A stretch of DNA of 64,000 nucleotides from Bradyrhizobium mercantei (GTDB taxonomy: Bacteria; Pseudomonadota; Alphaproteobacteria; Rhizobiales; Xanthobacteraceae), in contig NZ_MKFI01000002.1 of NCBI RefSeq assembly GCF_001982635.1, forward strand, positions 1-64,000, in the 5' to 3' direction. The position numbers and the translations under genes are program-made. Positions 28,545-36,956 of the stretch are shown in pieces; the stretch's first letter is position 1; each line of letters begins with the position of its first letter. A model generated the notes under the pieces. The model saw nothing but the letters and a program-made list of their open reading frames with translations. It was not told the origin of the DNA and searched no databases.

Positions 28545-28841
28545 TCAATCGCCGTCCTCTTCTTCAGACTGCCGCGCGTTCGATGCCGAGCGGCCGCCAT
28601 ACTGCCGCGAAACGCCTGCGGTCGTTCTCGGGCTGGCGCCCTCGCTCTCACGCAGCTCTTTCCGGGCGCGCCGCGCCGTTCGCATCGCGCGCTTGATGTT
28701 TGAATCGTGCGAATCCTCGTCGAAGAAAAGCACGATCTCGCAGCTTGGGCACTGGCGGGAATAGCCGTTCTGCAGCCGCTTGGCGCGATCGCGAAAGACG
28801 TTCTTGCAGCGTGTGCAACGGACTTGGACGGAGTCTTCCAT
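28545..28841 (-). CDS. Zinc-ribbon protein (98 aa)
   Basis: A 98-residue protein with an N-terminal C-x2-C ... C-x2-C zinc ribbon (RCTRCKNVF and RQCPSCEIVLFF, residues about 8-35) and a basic helical middle (IKRAMRTARRARKELRE). An acidic tail QSEEEDGD ends it. The ATG at 28841 is preferred to an upstream start because it immediately precedes the ribbon. Probably a nucleic-acid-binding or regulatory protein; common as a hypothetical in Bradyrhizobium. Confidence 0.75.
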   Translation of the reverse strand: MEDSVQVRCTRCKNVFRDRAKRLQNGYSRQCPSCEIVLFFDEDSHDSNIKRAMRTARRARKELRESEGASPRTTAGVSRQYGGRSASNARQSEEEDGD

Positions 28842-29100
28842 ATCGATCCCGGAATATCGACGAACAAATATCGACGAACGATGCAAGCACCCACAATCGC
28901 TTTGAGGAAGCAATTCCAGATTAAGAAATCACAAAGCATTGCGCCGAAGATCGCTGCGAGAATTGGAACCCGCACCGCGTCCGGAGCCTCAACCGCCATC
29001 GGAACTTTGTTCACGCACGGAGAACTACGGATCGTTTCGTGCGCTGAATGATAAAGAACGGGGCGCGATTTCGGAGCAGACCGCGAACTTCAAAAAGAGA

Positions 29101-29129
29101 GGCCTCAGCGCGTGGGCCACGCTGAGGCC
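29101..29129. other. Perfect 10-bp inverted repeat
   Basis: GGCCTCAGCG and CGCTGAGGCC form an exact stem around a 9-base loop. No T run follows. It begins a 450-base non-coding stretch that also holds the tandem hairpin repeats. Confidence 0.6.
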
Positions 29130-29202
29130 AAGTTGACACTTTGGTCGTGAGGCACCGTCACCGGCGCCTCGGTGCTTAACCTACCCTCGTTTCTCTCCGG
29201 CT

Positions 29203-29324
29203 AAATGGCCCATTTGGGCCATGATCGCTGGCGGCGGACATGCGACTTGGACTCATCAGGATGTTGCACCACCTGGGGCCAGAGCCAACGCCGTCCGCAT
29301 GTATTTCAGGCGGACGGCGTTGTG
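29203..29324. repeat. Hairpin repeat, copy A
   Basis: First of two diverged copies. It opens with the perfect palindrome ATGGCCCATTTGGGCCAT (29205-29222), runs through TCAGGATGTTGCACCACC and TGGGGCCAGAGCC, and ends with a 12-bp exact stem AACGCCGTCCGC / GCGGACGGCGTT (29287-29321, 11-base loop ATGTATTTCAG) followed by GTGC. Short overlapping reading frames exist but have no protein character. Confidence 0.7.
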
Positions 29325-29398
29325 CATTCAGCGCACGGAATATCGTGCCGGCCTATCTGCAGCTCGACGCGCGCTGGGGCTGGATGGTCCGGCGGCGT

Positions 29399-29526
29399 GA
29401 TAGCCAATTTGGGACATGCGCCGTTGGCACAAAGTGTGCAGACTTCGAGCTGTCAGGATTTTGCATCACCTTCCTGGGGCTAGAGCCAACGCCGTCCGCA
29501 TGTATTTCAAGCGGGCGGCGTTGTGC
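29399..29526. repeat. Hairpin repeat, copy B
   Basis: Second copy, its hairpin 201 bases after that of copy A. It shares GCCAATTTGGGACATG, TCAGGATTTTGCATCACC, TGGGGCTAGAGCC and the stem AACGCCGTCCGC / GCGGGCGGCGTT (29488-29522). The single stem change gives a G-T wobble, so pairing is kept while the sequence has drifted. The left palindrome of copy A is degraded here. Confidence 0.7.
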
Positions 29527-29580
29527 TTTTCGGCGACCGCGCGGGAGTTCCCGCAGCCACCAGCAGGCGGCACTTTGGGA

Positions 29581-30039
29581 TCAGTGATCCGCCGGCCGAA
29601 GCAGGAGGTTATCGATCTTCACGGGCGGAGTTGAGGACGCGTTCTGCTGATCCAACGGATGCAGCGTGATCGGCGCATTGGCGCCGCCGACCAGAACATT
29701 GGGGCCGGCGCCGCCGGCATGGCTATAGCCCCCGACGAGGTCGTCGCTTGCAAGCCACGGCACCGGCGCCATCACCTTCCAGGTCACGGCGACGTCTTGC
29801 TCGCCGATGAAGACGTCGAGGTTGCGAATGGCTGCGACGTAGCGGCTGTCCGGCGCGCTATCGGCATGCAGCACGCAATCCAGATTGGTCACCGGCCCCA
29901 GAATGAAGCCGGTGTCGGGCCCACCGTGACACTCGAGCGTTCCGGCCTGCACCTGCTGTGCATTGGCGTTCGCGACGGGTGTGAGGAGACCGGCCACGGC
30001 ACACACGGCAGAGACGATCGAATGACCCAACGTACGCAT
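29581..30039 (-). CDS. DUF992 domain protein, exported
   Basis: A 152-residue periplasmic protein with a signal peptide (about 1-27, ending ANANA) and the DUF992 pattern: QAGTLECHGGPDTGFILG, NLDCVLHAD, a DVFIGEQDVAVTWKVMAP strand and GPNVLVGGANAPITLHPL. The two Cys probably pair. Function unknown in the family. The ATG at 30039 begins the signal peptide; the frame is open further upstream without support. Confidence 0.85.
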   Translation of the reverse strand: MRTLGHSIVSAVCAVAGLLTPVANANAQQVQAGTLECHGGPDTGFILGPVTNLDCVLHADSAPDSRYVAAIRNLDVFIGEQDVAVTWKVMAPVPWLASDDLVGGYSHAGGAGPNVLVGGANAPITLHPLDQQNASSTPPVKIDNLLLRPADH

Positions 30040-30339
30040 GGTGCCGTACAACGCGCATGGGGACGCAATCGGCGCACCACCGCGCGCGCGGCCTGCGCTT
30101 GTGGTTAAGGGAGGCTTAGAATTTGGGTTTGGTTGCTGCCAAGAGAAACGCGGATCGTCCTGGGACTTCGCTCCGGGCCGTCCGGACAACGACGTTGCGC
30201 TTGTCCCGAAAAACTACGCCGCCGGGCTCGAAATGTATTGTCCCGGCGGCGCCCTGTTCCAATCTGGGCCCGCAATCCCAGTGATGTTTTGTCTGCAAGA
30301 CCGGCGCCAAGGTTCGAAGGCACCGGAATCATACGGGCG
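30040..30339. other. Intergenic region, nothing recognised
   Basis: About 300 bases upstream of the DUF992 gene. Several overlapping frames on both strands have no recognisable protein features. It should contain the DUF992 promoter. Confidence 0.4.
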
Positions 30340-30474
30340 CTAGCGTCTGGCGATGGATTGGTGTTGGTCGCCAACCGTCTTGTGCCCCGGCGGAGGCCCA
30401 ATCGTCGCCCAGACCACCGCCGCGATCACGATGGCGGTCAGGATTGCCCCGGCCAGGGGCTGATCATTGTCCAC
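30340..30474 (-). CDS. Possible small membrane protein (44 aa)
   Basis: A GTG-started 44-codon frame: short polar N-terminus, one membrane helix (AGAILTAIVIAAVVWATIG) and a polar tail GPPPGHKTVGDQHQ. A GGGAGC site precedes the GTG. It is the same strand and just downstream of another tiny ORF at 30487-30570, which suggests a small operon. No family can be assigned at this length. Confidence 0.45.
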   Translation of the reverse strand: MDNDQPLAGAILTAIVIAAVVWATIGPPPGHKTVGDQHQSIARR

Positions 30475-30486
30475 GCTCCCGCCCGA

Positions 30487-30570
30487 TCAGCTATGGTGCT
30501 CCAGCTTCCGCATCTCCTGCAGGCGAGCCAGGCAAAAATCCCGATACAATTCGTTGATGAAATCCCACAT
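30487..30570 (-). CDS. Possible 27-residue peptide
   Basis: ATG-started frame of 27 codons, MWDFINELYRDF then CLARLQEMRKLEHHS, an amphipathic helix, preceded by an AAAGGGGA-type ribosome site. It lies 12 bases before the start of the 44-residue membrane ORF. It resembles tiny rhizobial ORFs, but size limits confidence. Confidence 0.4.
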   Translation of the reverse strand: MWDFINELYRDFCLARLQEMRKLEHHS

Positions 30571-30953
30571 GACCGAATCCCCTTTGGTCCAATGTTGGGA
30601 CGCTATGCCGCCTTTGTTTCCGGCCGGCTTCGCGGCTTCCGGAAAATGGTTTCGTTCGGGGGAGCGCGCCGAACCGGATCGTCCGGGTTCGAGAGCTGCG
30701 CGATCAAGTCGCGGACAGACGGCAGCAGGAACATCGATATTGTCGCCGGTTGCGCGTCTGGTATCGTGGCGTCGACCGCGCAGTCTTTCCTCTAGCCGGT
30801 CGACGACGACACTATCGCGCGCCAATTCCCGGGGCATCGAGGGGATGGAGGTCAGCCATTATCGTCGCGAAATCCAGATACGCCCGGCCAGCGCGCCGGC
30901 CGAGCGCGACCAGAGCCTTGTTGGCCGGCGGCGAGCCGGTCGAGTAACGCGCC
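30571..30953. other. Intergenic region upstream of the TAXI-type gene
   Basis: About 380 bases with no supported gene. An interrupted inverted repeat CGAACCGGA / TCCGGGTTCG lies near 30670-30692. Probably holds the promoters of the flanking divergent genes. Confidence 0.4.
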
Positions 30954-32279
30954 GTGGATCCGGGCAGGCTGCCGAGGTCATTTCGCATCGCCCTGGTGGC
31001 CGGCCTTGTCCTGTTGGCAGGGGGCGCCGGCTTGCTGGCCTATCGCTGGTACACGCGGCCAACGACCCTGACGATTGCCGTGGGTTCGCTGGATGGCGAG
31101 GCGGGCAGGCTGGTCTCGGCGATCGCCGCAAAGCTCGCGCAGTCGAATGCCCCGGTCCGGCTCAGCCTGACCCAGACCCCGGGACCGCTTGAGTCCGCCA
31201 ATGCATTCGCTTCCGGAAAGGTCGACCTTGCCGTCGTGCGCGGCGATGTCGGCGATCTTTCTCAGGCTCAGGCCGTCATCATACTGGCCCACGCCACCGT
31301 ATTGCTGATCGCGCCGCCCGGCGCCGCGATATCCGACGTGGCGGAGCTGAAGCGCGCCACGATCGGCGTGATCGGCGCCGAGGCCGATCAGAAGCTGATC
31401 AAGGTGCTGACCGACGAATACGACCTGACGCGGGCAGGCGTGACGTTCAAGCCGCTTGCGCCGGCGGACGCGCGCCGGGCGCTCGACAGCAAGGATGTAC
31501 GGGCGATCCTGGTCGTTATGCCCCTGACCGAAAAGTATCTGGCGCTGCTGCGCAACGTGTTTCCGCACAGCGGACGAGCCGGTCCGGTGTTGATCGCGAT
31601 CGAGTCCGCCGGGGCGATCGCCGAACGGGAGCGTGCCTATGAGAGCTTCGACGTGCCGAAGGGCACCTTGCGCGGCTCGCCGCCAATTCCTGCCGACGAC
31701 GTGACGACGCTCCGGACGTCGTTCTACCTGGTGGCACAGAAGAAGCTTGGAAATGACGTGATCGGTGATCTGACGCAGTCGATCATGAGCGCGCGCCGGG
31801 GCCTGCTGGCCGAATTGCCCGCGCTCTCCCAGATCGCGACGCCCGATACCGATGCGGGCGCCTACATCCCCGTGCACCCCGGGGCGGCCGCCGTCTATGA
31901 CGGGACTCGCGAGAGTTTTCTCGACCAGTGGGGCAACGCGATCTTCCTGGCGCCGATGATCGCGGGCGGGCTCGCGTCCTTGCTTGCGGCCGCGTGGAAG
32001 TTCCTCCGCCCGCTCGAGACGCAGTCCCGCCAGGAGGCGCTCGACGCGCTCTATGCGCTGGGACCCCGGATCAGGCAAGCGGAACGCGCGGCTGACCTCG
32101 ACGAGATCGAGCGCGAGATCGATCAGGTGCTTCGCACGCAGCGCAGCCAGCCGGTTGCAGATGAAGGGGCGGAGCGCGCGGTCACGGCGGCGAACGTTGC
32201 CGCCCACCGGCTCGAAAACCTGATCCACGACCGCCGCGTCCACCTCGCTTCGCAGCAGGTGAGGCATCCCGCAAGCTGA
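30954..32279 (+). CDS. TAXI-family solute-binding protein with membrane anchors
   Basis: A 441-residue protein of the TRAP-associated extracytoplasmic immunogenic (TAXI) class. A membrane helix at about 11-30 replaces a cleavable signal. The binding domain runs from TTLTIAVGSLDGEAGRLVSAIA through SANAFASGKVDLAVVRGD and ATIGVIGAEADQKLI. A second helix near 325-348 (IFLAPMIAGGLASLLAAAWKF) is followed by a charged cytoplasmic tail. The start is a GTG. No TRAP permease is adjacent, so it may sense rather than import. Confidence 0.85.
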   Translation: MDPGRLPRSFRIALVAGLVLLAGGAGLLAYRWYTRPTTLTIAVGSLDGEAGRLVSAIAAKLAQSNAPVRLSLTQTPGPLESANAFASGKVDLAVVRGDVGDLSQAQAVIILAHATVLLIAPPGAAISDVAELKRATIGVIGAEADQKLIKVLTDEYDLTRAGVTFKPLAPADARRALDSKDVRAILVVMPLTEKYLALLRNVFPHSGRAGPVLIAIESAGAIAERERAYESFDVPKGTLRGSPPIPADDVTTLRTSFYLVAQKKLGNDVIGDLTQSIMSARRGLLAELPALSQIATPDTDAGAYIPVHPGAAAVYDGTRESFLDQWGNAIFLAPMIAGGLASLLAAAWKFLRPLETQSRQEALDALYALGPRIRQAERAADLDEIEREIDQVLRTQRSQPVADEGAERAVTAANVAAHRLENLIHDRRVHLASQQVRHPAS

Positions 32280-32868
32280 GCCCGCGAATGAACTGGCGAT
32301 CCCGGCAGGAGCGCCACAAGCAAATCAATTCAAGAACTTAGACTGGATAACAGCGTTAAGCGCGCTTGCCGCCGTTAAAGGGCTTTCGCGATGGGTGGCT
32401 AACGGAGGCGGGCTCAATGCAGGCGCCTCCTGAGCCAGAAACGCGAAGGGCCGCCTCGGCAAAGGCAGCCCCAAATCGCAACTCGAAGTCTCGCACTTCT
32501 AGTGCTACCACCTTCGACCCTTCTCTGCAATCCGAGCCCGGGATAGCGGTCGCACAGGCCCGGCACCTTCGGCGCCGATTTGCCTTGGAAGGGCCAATCG
32601 CGGGCGTGATCGCCGAGCTTGCGTTCCACGTAGGAGCGCCGCGGTGAGGGCGCATTTCCGAACAGGACGACGAGGGCCGGGCAGGGCGCGAGCCGAGACG
32701 AAGTCTCGCGCTTCGTCACGGACCGTTGTCGCGGGCTGCTGTCAGGAGTTCTCGCGCGATCACGTTTCCGTGCTCCACGGACAAACCCCCGGAAATCCGT
32801 AAACGAAGCCCCAAGCAGCTGCCGGCAAGGCTCGGCTCTCCCGAGCAACTTACAAACGGAGGTCGACA
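32280..32868. other. 590-base intergenic region at the start of the accessory segment
   Basis: No supported gene or tRNA. The stretch TAAACGAAGCC...CAAG...AGCTGCC at 32800-32823 recurs at 39504-39528. A hairpin GCTCGG/CCGAGC lies just after it. Composition becomes more mixed than upstream, consistent with a boundary between backbone and accessory DNA. Confidence 0.4.
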
Positions 32869-33129
32869 ATGGATGATCGCAAACTTCTCAGACGACGCGA
32901 TGCCTCTGCGTATCTGCTGGCAAACTTTGGCATTGCCCGCTCAGTGCAAACGCTCGCGCATTATGCGTCTTACGGAGTCGGTCCGGAATTCCAGTACCTG
33001 CATCGAATTCCTGTTTACACGGCTGCGTCGCTCGACAAGTGGGTCGCATCAACGCTCTCAAAGCCCACCAGATCTACCTCTGAAGCACCTTCGCCTGCAC
33101 ACCACAGTGCACCAGCACTTCCGAGTTGA
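32869..33129 (+). CDS. Excisionase-like / DNA-binding protein (86 aa)
   Basis: An 86-residue protein with a winged-helix, MerR/excisionase-like pattern: LLRRRDASAYLLANFGIARS, then TLAHYASYGVGPEFQYL and RIPVYTAASLDKWVAS, which is the usual 'choose position, read wing, W-A at the end' layout. The tail is Ser/Pro-rich. A GGAGGT site is well spaced. Such proteins control integration or transcription on mobile elements. A terminator-like hairpin follows. Confidence 0.75.
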   Translation: MDDRKLLRRRDASAYLLANFGIARSVQTLAHYASYGVGPEFQYLHRIPVYTAASLDKWVASTLSKPTRSTSEAPSPAHHSAPALPS

Positions 33130-33143
33130 GCGACAAACGAAAA

Positions 33144-33185
33144 CGCCCCCGGGTGACGAGTCCGGAGGCGCTCTGGAATTTTTAC
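33144..33185 (+). terminator. Terminator after the excisionase-like gene
   Basis: CGCCCCCGG and CCGGAGGCG form a stem with one mismatch around a 9-base loop, followed after a short spacer by GGAATTTTT. It starts 15 bases after the stop codon. Confidence 0.6.
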
Positions 33186-33249
33186 GACTCTCTCCTGGCC
33201 TCTACACCTTGAGAGAGCATCACATTCACAATTCGACAGGGATCGAAGT

Positions 33250-33867
33250 ATGAACGGCTTATCTTTGACAGAAGCGGCTTCCGAGCGCAAGGAAAATCTA
33301 ACCTCCCATAAAGCTACCAGGACGGAAGCGCGAAGTGCCGACGACTTCGATTGGGACGACACTGTCGTCACGGTGATCCCGGAACAGCCGCAGACCGCGG
33401 TCTATACGAATGCCGACGGCCAGGTCGTTGTGCGCCAGCATTGCTGGCCCGACGGCGATGATTTGGTGCTCATTAGCCCGTCCTACGCGATCATGGTTGC
33501 TCTCGCGATCCTGCGTGCCGCGGGGCACAACGATGTCGAATTCGTCCGCGCCTGCGGTGGTGGCGGATACGAAGATGTCGAGGTACCGGAACTACCGCAA
33601 CGGCGGTCTGTCGAAAAACTGACGGCAGCCCGTCCGGACATCGATTGGGGGAAGGTCAACGCAGACTTCAACAAGTTTGAGTCCGGTCCGAAGGATCCGA
33701 AGGCGGCTGAACGGCAACGGCGTAGGCGAGAAAAGCTCCGTGACAGTCACGGCAAGAGCGTGACAGCCGAGCGCGACACCGTGACATCAGCCGTGACACC
33801 GTGCGCTCTGCCGATCGCACCCAGGGTCCTCAAGGAGGAAGTCAAGAATTTGGCGCTCGCGCGCTGA
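33250..33867 (+). CDS. Hypothetical accessory protein (205 aa)
   Basis: A 205-residue acidic-to-basic protein. The middle (about 40-95) reads as a small beta-rich domain, VVTVIPEQPQTAVYTNADGQ then VVRQHCWPDGDDLVLISPS. A basic helix follows (AAERQRRRREKLRDSHGK) with a Val/Thr-rich tail. It resembles cargo genes next to excisionase-like genes in rhizobial islands. No function recognised. Confidence 0.65.
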   Translation: MNGLSLTEAASERKENLTSHKATRTEARSADDFDWDDTVVTVIPEQPQTAVYTNADGQVVVRQHCWPDGDDLVLISPSYAIMVALAILRAAGHNDVEFVRACGGGGYEDVEVPELPQRRSVEKLTAARPDIDWGKVNADFNKFESGPKDPKAAERQRRRREKLRDSHGKSVTAERDTVTSAVTPCALPIAPRVLKEEVKNLALAR

Positions 33868-34480
33868 TCGAACAACACGCGTTCGGTCGGTCGCGCACTG
33901 ATTGTGGTGCTCGGTGGTCCCGCCACAAACGGCAACGTAGATCAACCGTCCGCTAGTGACGGGTTTTGATTCTGGCTTTCCCCGTCGCCGGCCAAATGCC
34001 GCCGATAAACGACAGCACGGTGCCGGCGCCTTCCCACCGGCAGGTTGTCGATCACTTGGATCGACTAGTTCGGGCCTCGAGGCGAGCATATCGAGGCGAA
34101 GTTACCCGGCGGGAACTTTATCGGACGACCAGGCAGAAAGCGCCTGGAGGTGGCACCTCAAGTTCGAATTTCCGACCGCGCTTAGGACGCCATGCCGAAG
34201 CGATAACTGCGCCCGCGCTTCAATGCGCGTAACCCCCCGCACCTCGGGACATCCGGGGAGGGAGACCGTCTGGCCCACATCACGGGCAGCGCAGCTAAAC
34301 CGGGTGAGGAAGCTGGTGCTCTCAAGCTCAGACCCCGCAGTCTGGGCGTTTCTCCTGAGGGAGGGAGGGTAGCGGAAAGGAAACCCGTGTCCGGACCCGA
34401 GAGAGGCCAACTGGGGCGACCAAACGACCAGACTGCCAGACCAAACTGCCCAGTGAGTGGGGGCTCAGGCCCCAGGATTG
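33868..34480. other. Non-coding or decayed accessory DNA
   Basis: About 610 bases with short frames on both strands, none with recognisable domains or good ribosome sites. Possibly decayed genes. Confidence 0.4.
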
Positions 34481-34792
34481 TTAGCCCTGATCGACAATCC
34501 GAACGTAGCCCCGAATCTGTTCGCGATAACCACGCCCGTTGAGGGCCCGCAAGCGTACCGGTGACCACCCCAACTCGGCCATCAGGCTCGCTAGGTGCCG
34601 GTATGTCTCGGTAGTGCGTTTGCGCTGTGGGACCTCGAGTAGGTCGAGCAGGGTTTGCGTGGAAACACGCTCCAGACCATCGAAGCCGGTCTTCCCTTGC
34701 ACGCGCTCCAGGCGCGGCAGCCAAGGATCTTGGTGCAACACCGCTGCGGCGCTTCGGTCGGCGGCGCTCCTCATTCGACTAGCGAAAGACAT
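34481..34792 (-). CDS. Hypothetical protein, rhizobial mobile-element type (103 aa)
   Basis: A 103-residue protein whose part 33-98 has a well-ordered pattern: GKTGFDGLERVSTQTLLDLL, EVPQRKRTTETYRHLASLM, ELGWSPVRLRALNGRGYRE. It recalls a family of short rhizobial proteins thought to bind DNA or act as replication-linked helpers; I know it only from this consensus. Start ATG at 34792 lacks a strong ribosome site. Confidence 0.6.
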   Translation of the reverse strand: MSFASRMRSAADRSAAAVLHQDPWLPRLERVQGKTGFDGLERVSTQTLLDLLEVPQRKRTTETYRHLASLMAELGWSPVRLRALNGRGYREQIRGYVRIVDQG

Positions 34793-35267
34793 GTGGATCT
34801 TTTCGATTCAGTTTCAGCCTGATTTTTGATGAACATCTGTCTCACGCTGCATTGCTGCGATACCCTTAATGGGTCGCGGCAATTCTCGGGCACATCGTGA
34901 CGACCCAGGGCGCTTGAGGCGTGCATGATGCGCTCGAATGGGACAGGATGGGCCAGGGCCAAGGCACGTTTGCGGCCTACAGGCATCCGCGCGGCGGCGG
35001 CGGGCGGTCCTCGGATTCCCGGGCGCGGGGACACCTTGTCTGTCCAGGCAGCCTTATCCGGGCACGATTATGCCGCCGCCGTCGAAAGGGCGCTCACCCC
35101 ACGCGCGCGAGTTATCGCCAGCATCATCGCGCGTTCGTGCAGTCCTCCTTTGCCGGCGCATTGTCACGTCCGAGGGGGTAATACCAATCCCCTGAGGTGG
35201 TGATCCCCTTCGGGTATTCCCAAATCCGATGGTCGATGATTCAACATGGTAACTGGAGGGAGTTGCC
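34793..35267. other. Intergenic region before the second Bug gene
   Basis: About 475 bases without a supported gene. It contains the left copy of a short direct repeat (35000-35034) and the promoter region of the downstream gene. GGAGGGA at 35254-35260 is that gene's ribosome site. Confidence 0.4.
35000..35034. repeat. Direct repeat, left copy
   Basis: GCGGGCGGTCCTC, a variable stretch, then GGCGCGGGGACAC. The same two blocks recur at 36345-36377, bracketing the Bug-protein gene. Identity is about four bases in five. Confidence 0.5.
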
Positions 35268-36257
35268 ATGGGCCTGCCGGTGCGCAATCGAATGAAACGG
35301 CGCACCTTCATCGCAGGCTCGTTCGCACTGCTTGCCGCGCCGGGCATCGTGCGGGCGCAAGCCTATCCGGCGCGACCAGTGCGTATGATCGTTCCGTTCG
35401 GGCCAGGAGGGAACGCCGACGTTTTCGGCCGGATCATCGCTCAGAAATTATCCGAGGAGTTTGGAGAGCCGTTCTACGTCGAGAACGTCAGTGGCGCAGG
35501 CGGCAACATCGGGGTTGGCCGAGCGGCGCAGGCGGCGCCCGACGGATATACTACTCTAGTTTCTCCACCCAGCTTCGTGATCAATCCCGCGCTGTACGAT
35601 AAGGTCCCCTACAATGCCCGCACCTCCTTTGACGCGGTAACTCTCGCGGTCAGCACGACCGTTGTGCTCGCGGTCCATCCCTCTGTGCCGGCGCAGACGC
35701 TCGGGGAGCTGATTGCTCTCATCAGAAGCGATGCCAGCAAATACAACTATGCGACAGCAGGGGTGGGATCGCCCGGACATATCGTAGGCGAAATGCTGCG
35801 CCAGTCGCTGAGCCTCGACCTTGTGCATATTCCCTACAACAGCGCGGGTCTGGCGATCGGCTCGACCGTTGCGGGCCACACGACGATTTGCCTTGCCGCA
35901 CCAGCGCCAATTGTGCCGCAGGTCAAGGACGGCAACCTGCGCGCGCTGGCGGTGGCATACAAGAGACGGTTGCGGGCGCTCGCCGACGTGCCGACAACGG
36001 CAGAGGCCGGTTATCCGGACATCGAGTTTGATAACTGGTTCGGCGTGTTTGTCCCGGCCGGCACCCGTGAGGATATCATTGCGGCCCTCAACCGCGATAT
36101 CGTCAAAAGCATGACGCTTCCGGACGTAGAGGCACGCTTGCTGATGCTTGGTTTCGAACCGGTTGGGAGCACGCCGACGGCGTTCAGCAAACAGGTGGAA
36201 ATCGAACTCGAAAAATGGGCCAAGATCATTCGGGCAGCGAACATCAAGTCCGAGTGA
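35268..36257 (+). CDS. Bug/TctC-family binding protein, Tat-type signal
   Basis: A 329-residue receptor. The N-terminus has MKRRTFIAGSFALLAAPG with a twin arginine, cleaved near VRAQA, before AYPARPVRMIVPFGPGG. Further family marks: NVSGAGGNIGVGRAAQAAPDGYT, LVHIPYNSAGLAIG and a C-terminal KWAKIIRAANIKSE. An in-frame Met nine codons in could also start the protein, but the ribosome site supports 35268. It is an orphan with no transporter genes beside it, inside accessory DNA; codon use is less GC3-biased than that of the backbone Bug gene. Confidence 0.92.
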   Translation: MGLPVRNRMKRRTFIAGSFALLAAPGIVRAQAYPARPVRMIVPFGPGGNADVFGRIIAQKLSEEFGEPFYVENVSGAGGNIGVGRAAQAAPDGYTTLVSPPSFVINPALYDKVPYNARTSFDAVTLAVSTTVVLAVHPSVPAQTLGELIALIRSDASKYNYATAGVGSPGHIVGEMLRQSLSLDLVHIPYNSAGLAIGSTVAGHTTICLAAPAPIVPQVKDGNLRALAVAYKRRLRALADVPTTAEAGYPDIEFDNWFGVFVPAGTREDIIAALNRDIVKSMTLPDVEARLLMLGFEPVGSTPTAFSKQVEIELEKWAKIIRAANIKSE

Positions 36258-36344
36258 GGGGGTCTTCGTCCCTGCGTCGTCCTGGGCCTAACTCGGACAG
36301 GTAGCGCTTACCTTACGACGCCCACTGGCGGTGCCCGTGGCGGG

Positions 36345-36377
36345 GCGGGCGGTCCTCAAATCTCAGGCGCGGGACAC
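36345..36377. repeat. Direct repeat, right copy
   Basis: GCGGGCGGTCCTC then GGCGCGGGACAC, matching 35000-35034 and lying 88 bases after the Bug gene. Confidence 0.5.
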
Positions 36378-36464
36378 TGCTCCCCGTGCGACTACGGTAT
36401 GCCTTAAGCAACCGAGTAATAGGCCCAACCTGGGAGAAACAGTCCGCGGGCACAGGATTGTCAG

Positions 36465-36569
36465 ATGAGCGAACGCGAACTCGAGATTGCTTGTGCAATG
36501 TTCGACGCCATAGTCGTGACATCCTTTGGCTTGCTCGCCTTCGGCGCATCTTTTCTTATGTCAATGTGA
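36465..36569 (+). CDS. Possible small membrane protein (34 aa)
   Basis: A 34-codon frame MSERELEIACAMFDAIV followed by a hydrophobic stretch TSFGLLAFGASFLMSM. The ribosome site (AGGA at -11) is weak. It could be a real micro-protein or chance. Confidence 0.3.
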   Translation: MSERELEIACAMFDAIVVTSFGLLAFGASFLMSM

Positions 36570-36614
36570 CGCGCGTCCGCCCCTGTTGGTCCTGGCAGGA
36601 GGGACGGATCTTGA

Positions 36615-36878
36615 TCCAATCCGCGATCTGCTCATCGCGCGCAGGCGGATGCGCTGGAGCTTGAGGCGGGAGCGAAGCGCCGCCTCGCTGATGAGTACGA
36701 CGCGGCTCAGGAGCGAGGAGAGGTCGCCCGTCATAGCGGCGGCCGCAATTTCAAGGTTTCAGATCGGAACGTTGAATCTATTGCCGCCGAGATCGGCTTG
36801 ACGCGCAAGGAAATCCACGAAGCTCGCAAGATCAGAGATGCTGAGTCACACCCCCCTCGGGCATGTGGTAGGCTTTAA
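36615..36878 (+). pseudogene. 3' remnant of a phage/ICE-type gene
   Basis: An 87-codon open stretch with no start codon, bounded upstream by a TGA. It translates to a charged helical tail containing KRRLADEYDAAQERGEVARH and EIGLTRKEIHEARKIRDAE, a pattern I associate with a phage or ICE protein common in Bradyrhizobium. The 5' portion is missing, so the piece is likely a deletion remnant. The cyclase gene begins 79 bases later. Confidence 0.65.
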
Positions 36879-36956
36879 TCGTTGACAGAGGGCCGCGCGG
36901 GAAGAGGACCCTCATTGCGAATGCAGGCTCGACGTCTGTCGATATTGGAGTCTGAC

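Noticed and set aside
29205..29634. Overlapping short plus-strand frames over the hairpin repeats
   Set aside because: They translate the repeated hairpins and differ between copies in ways that do not conserve protein.
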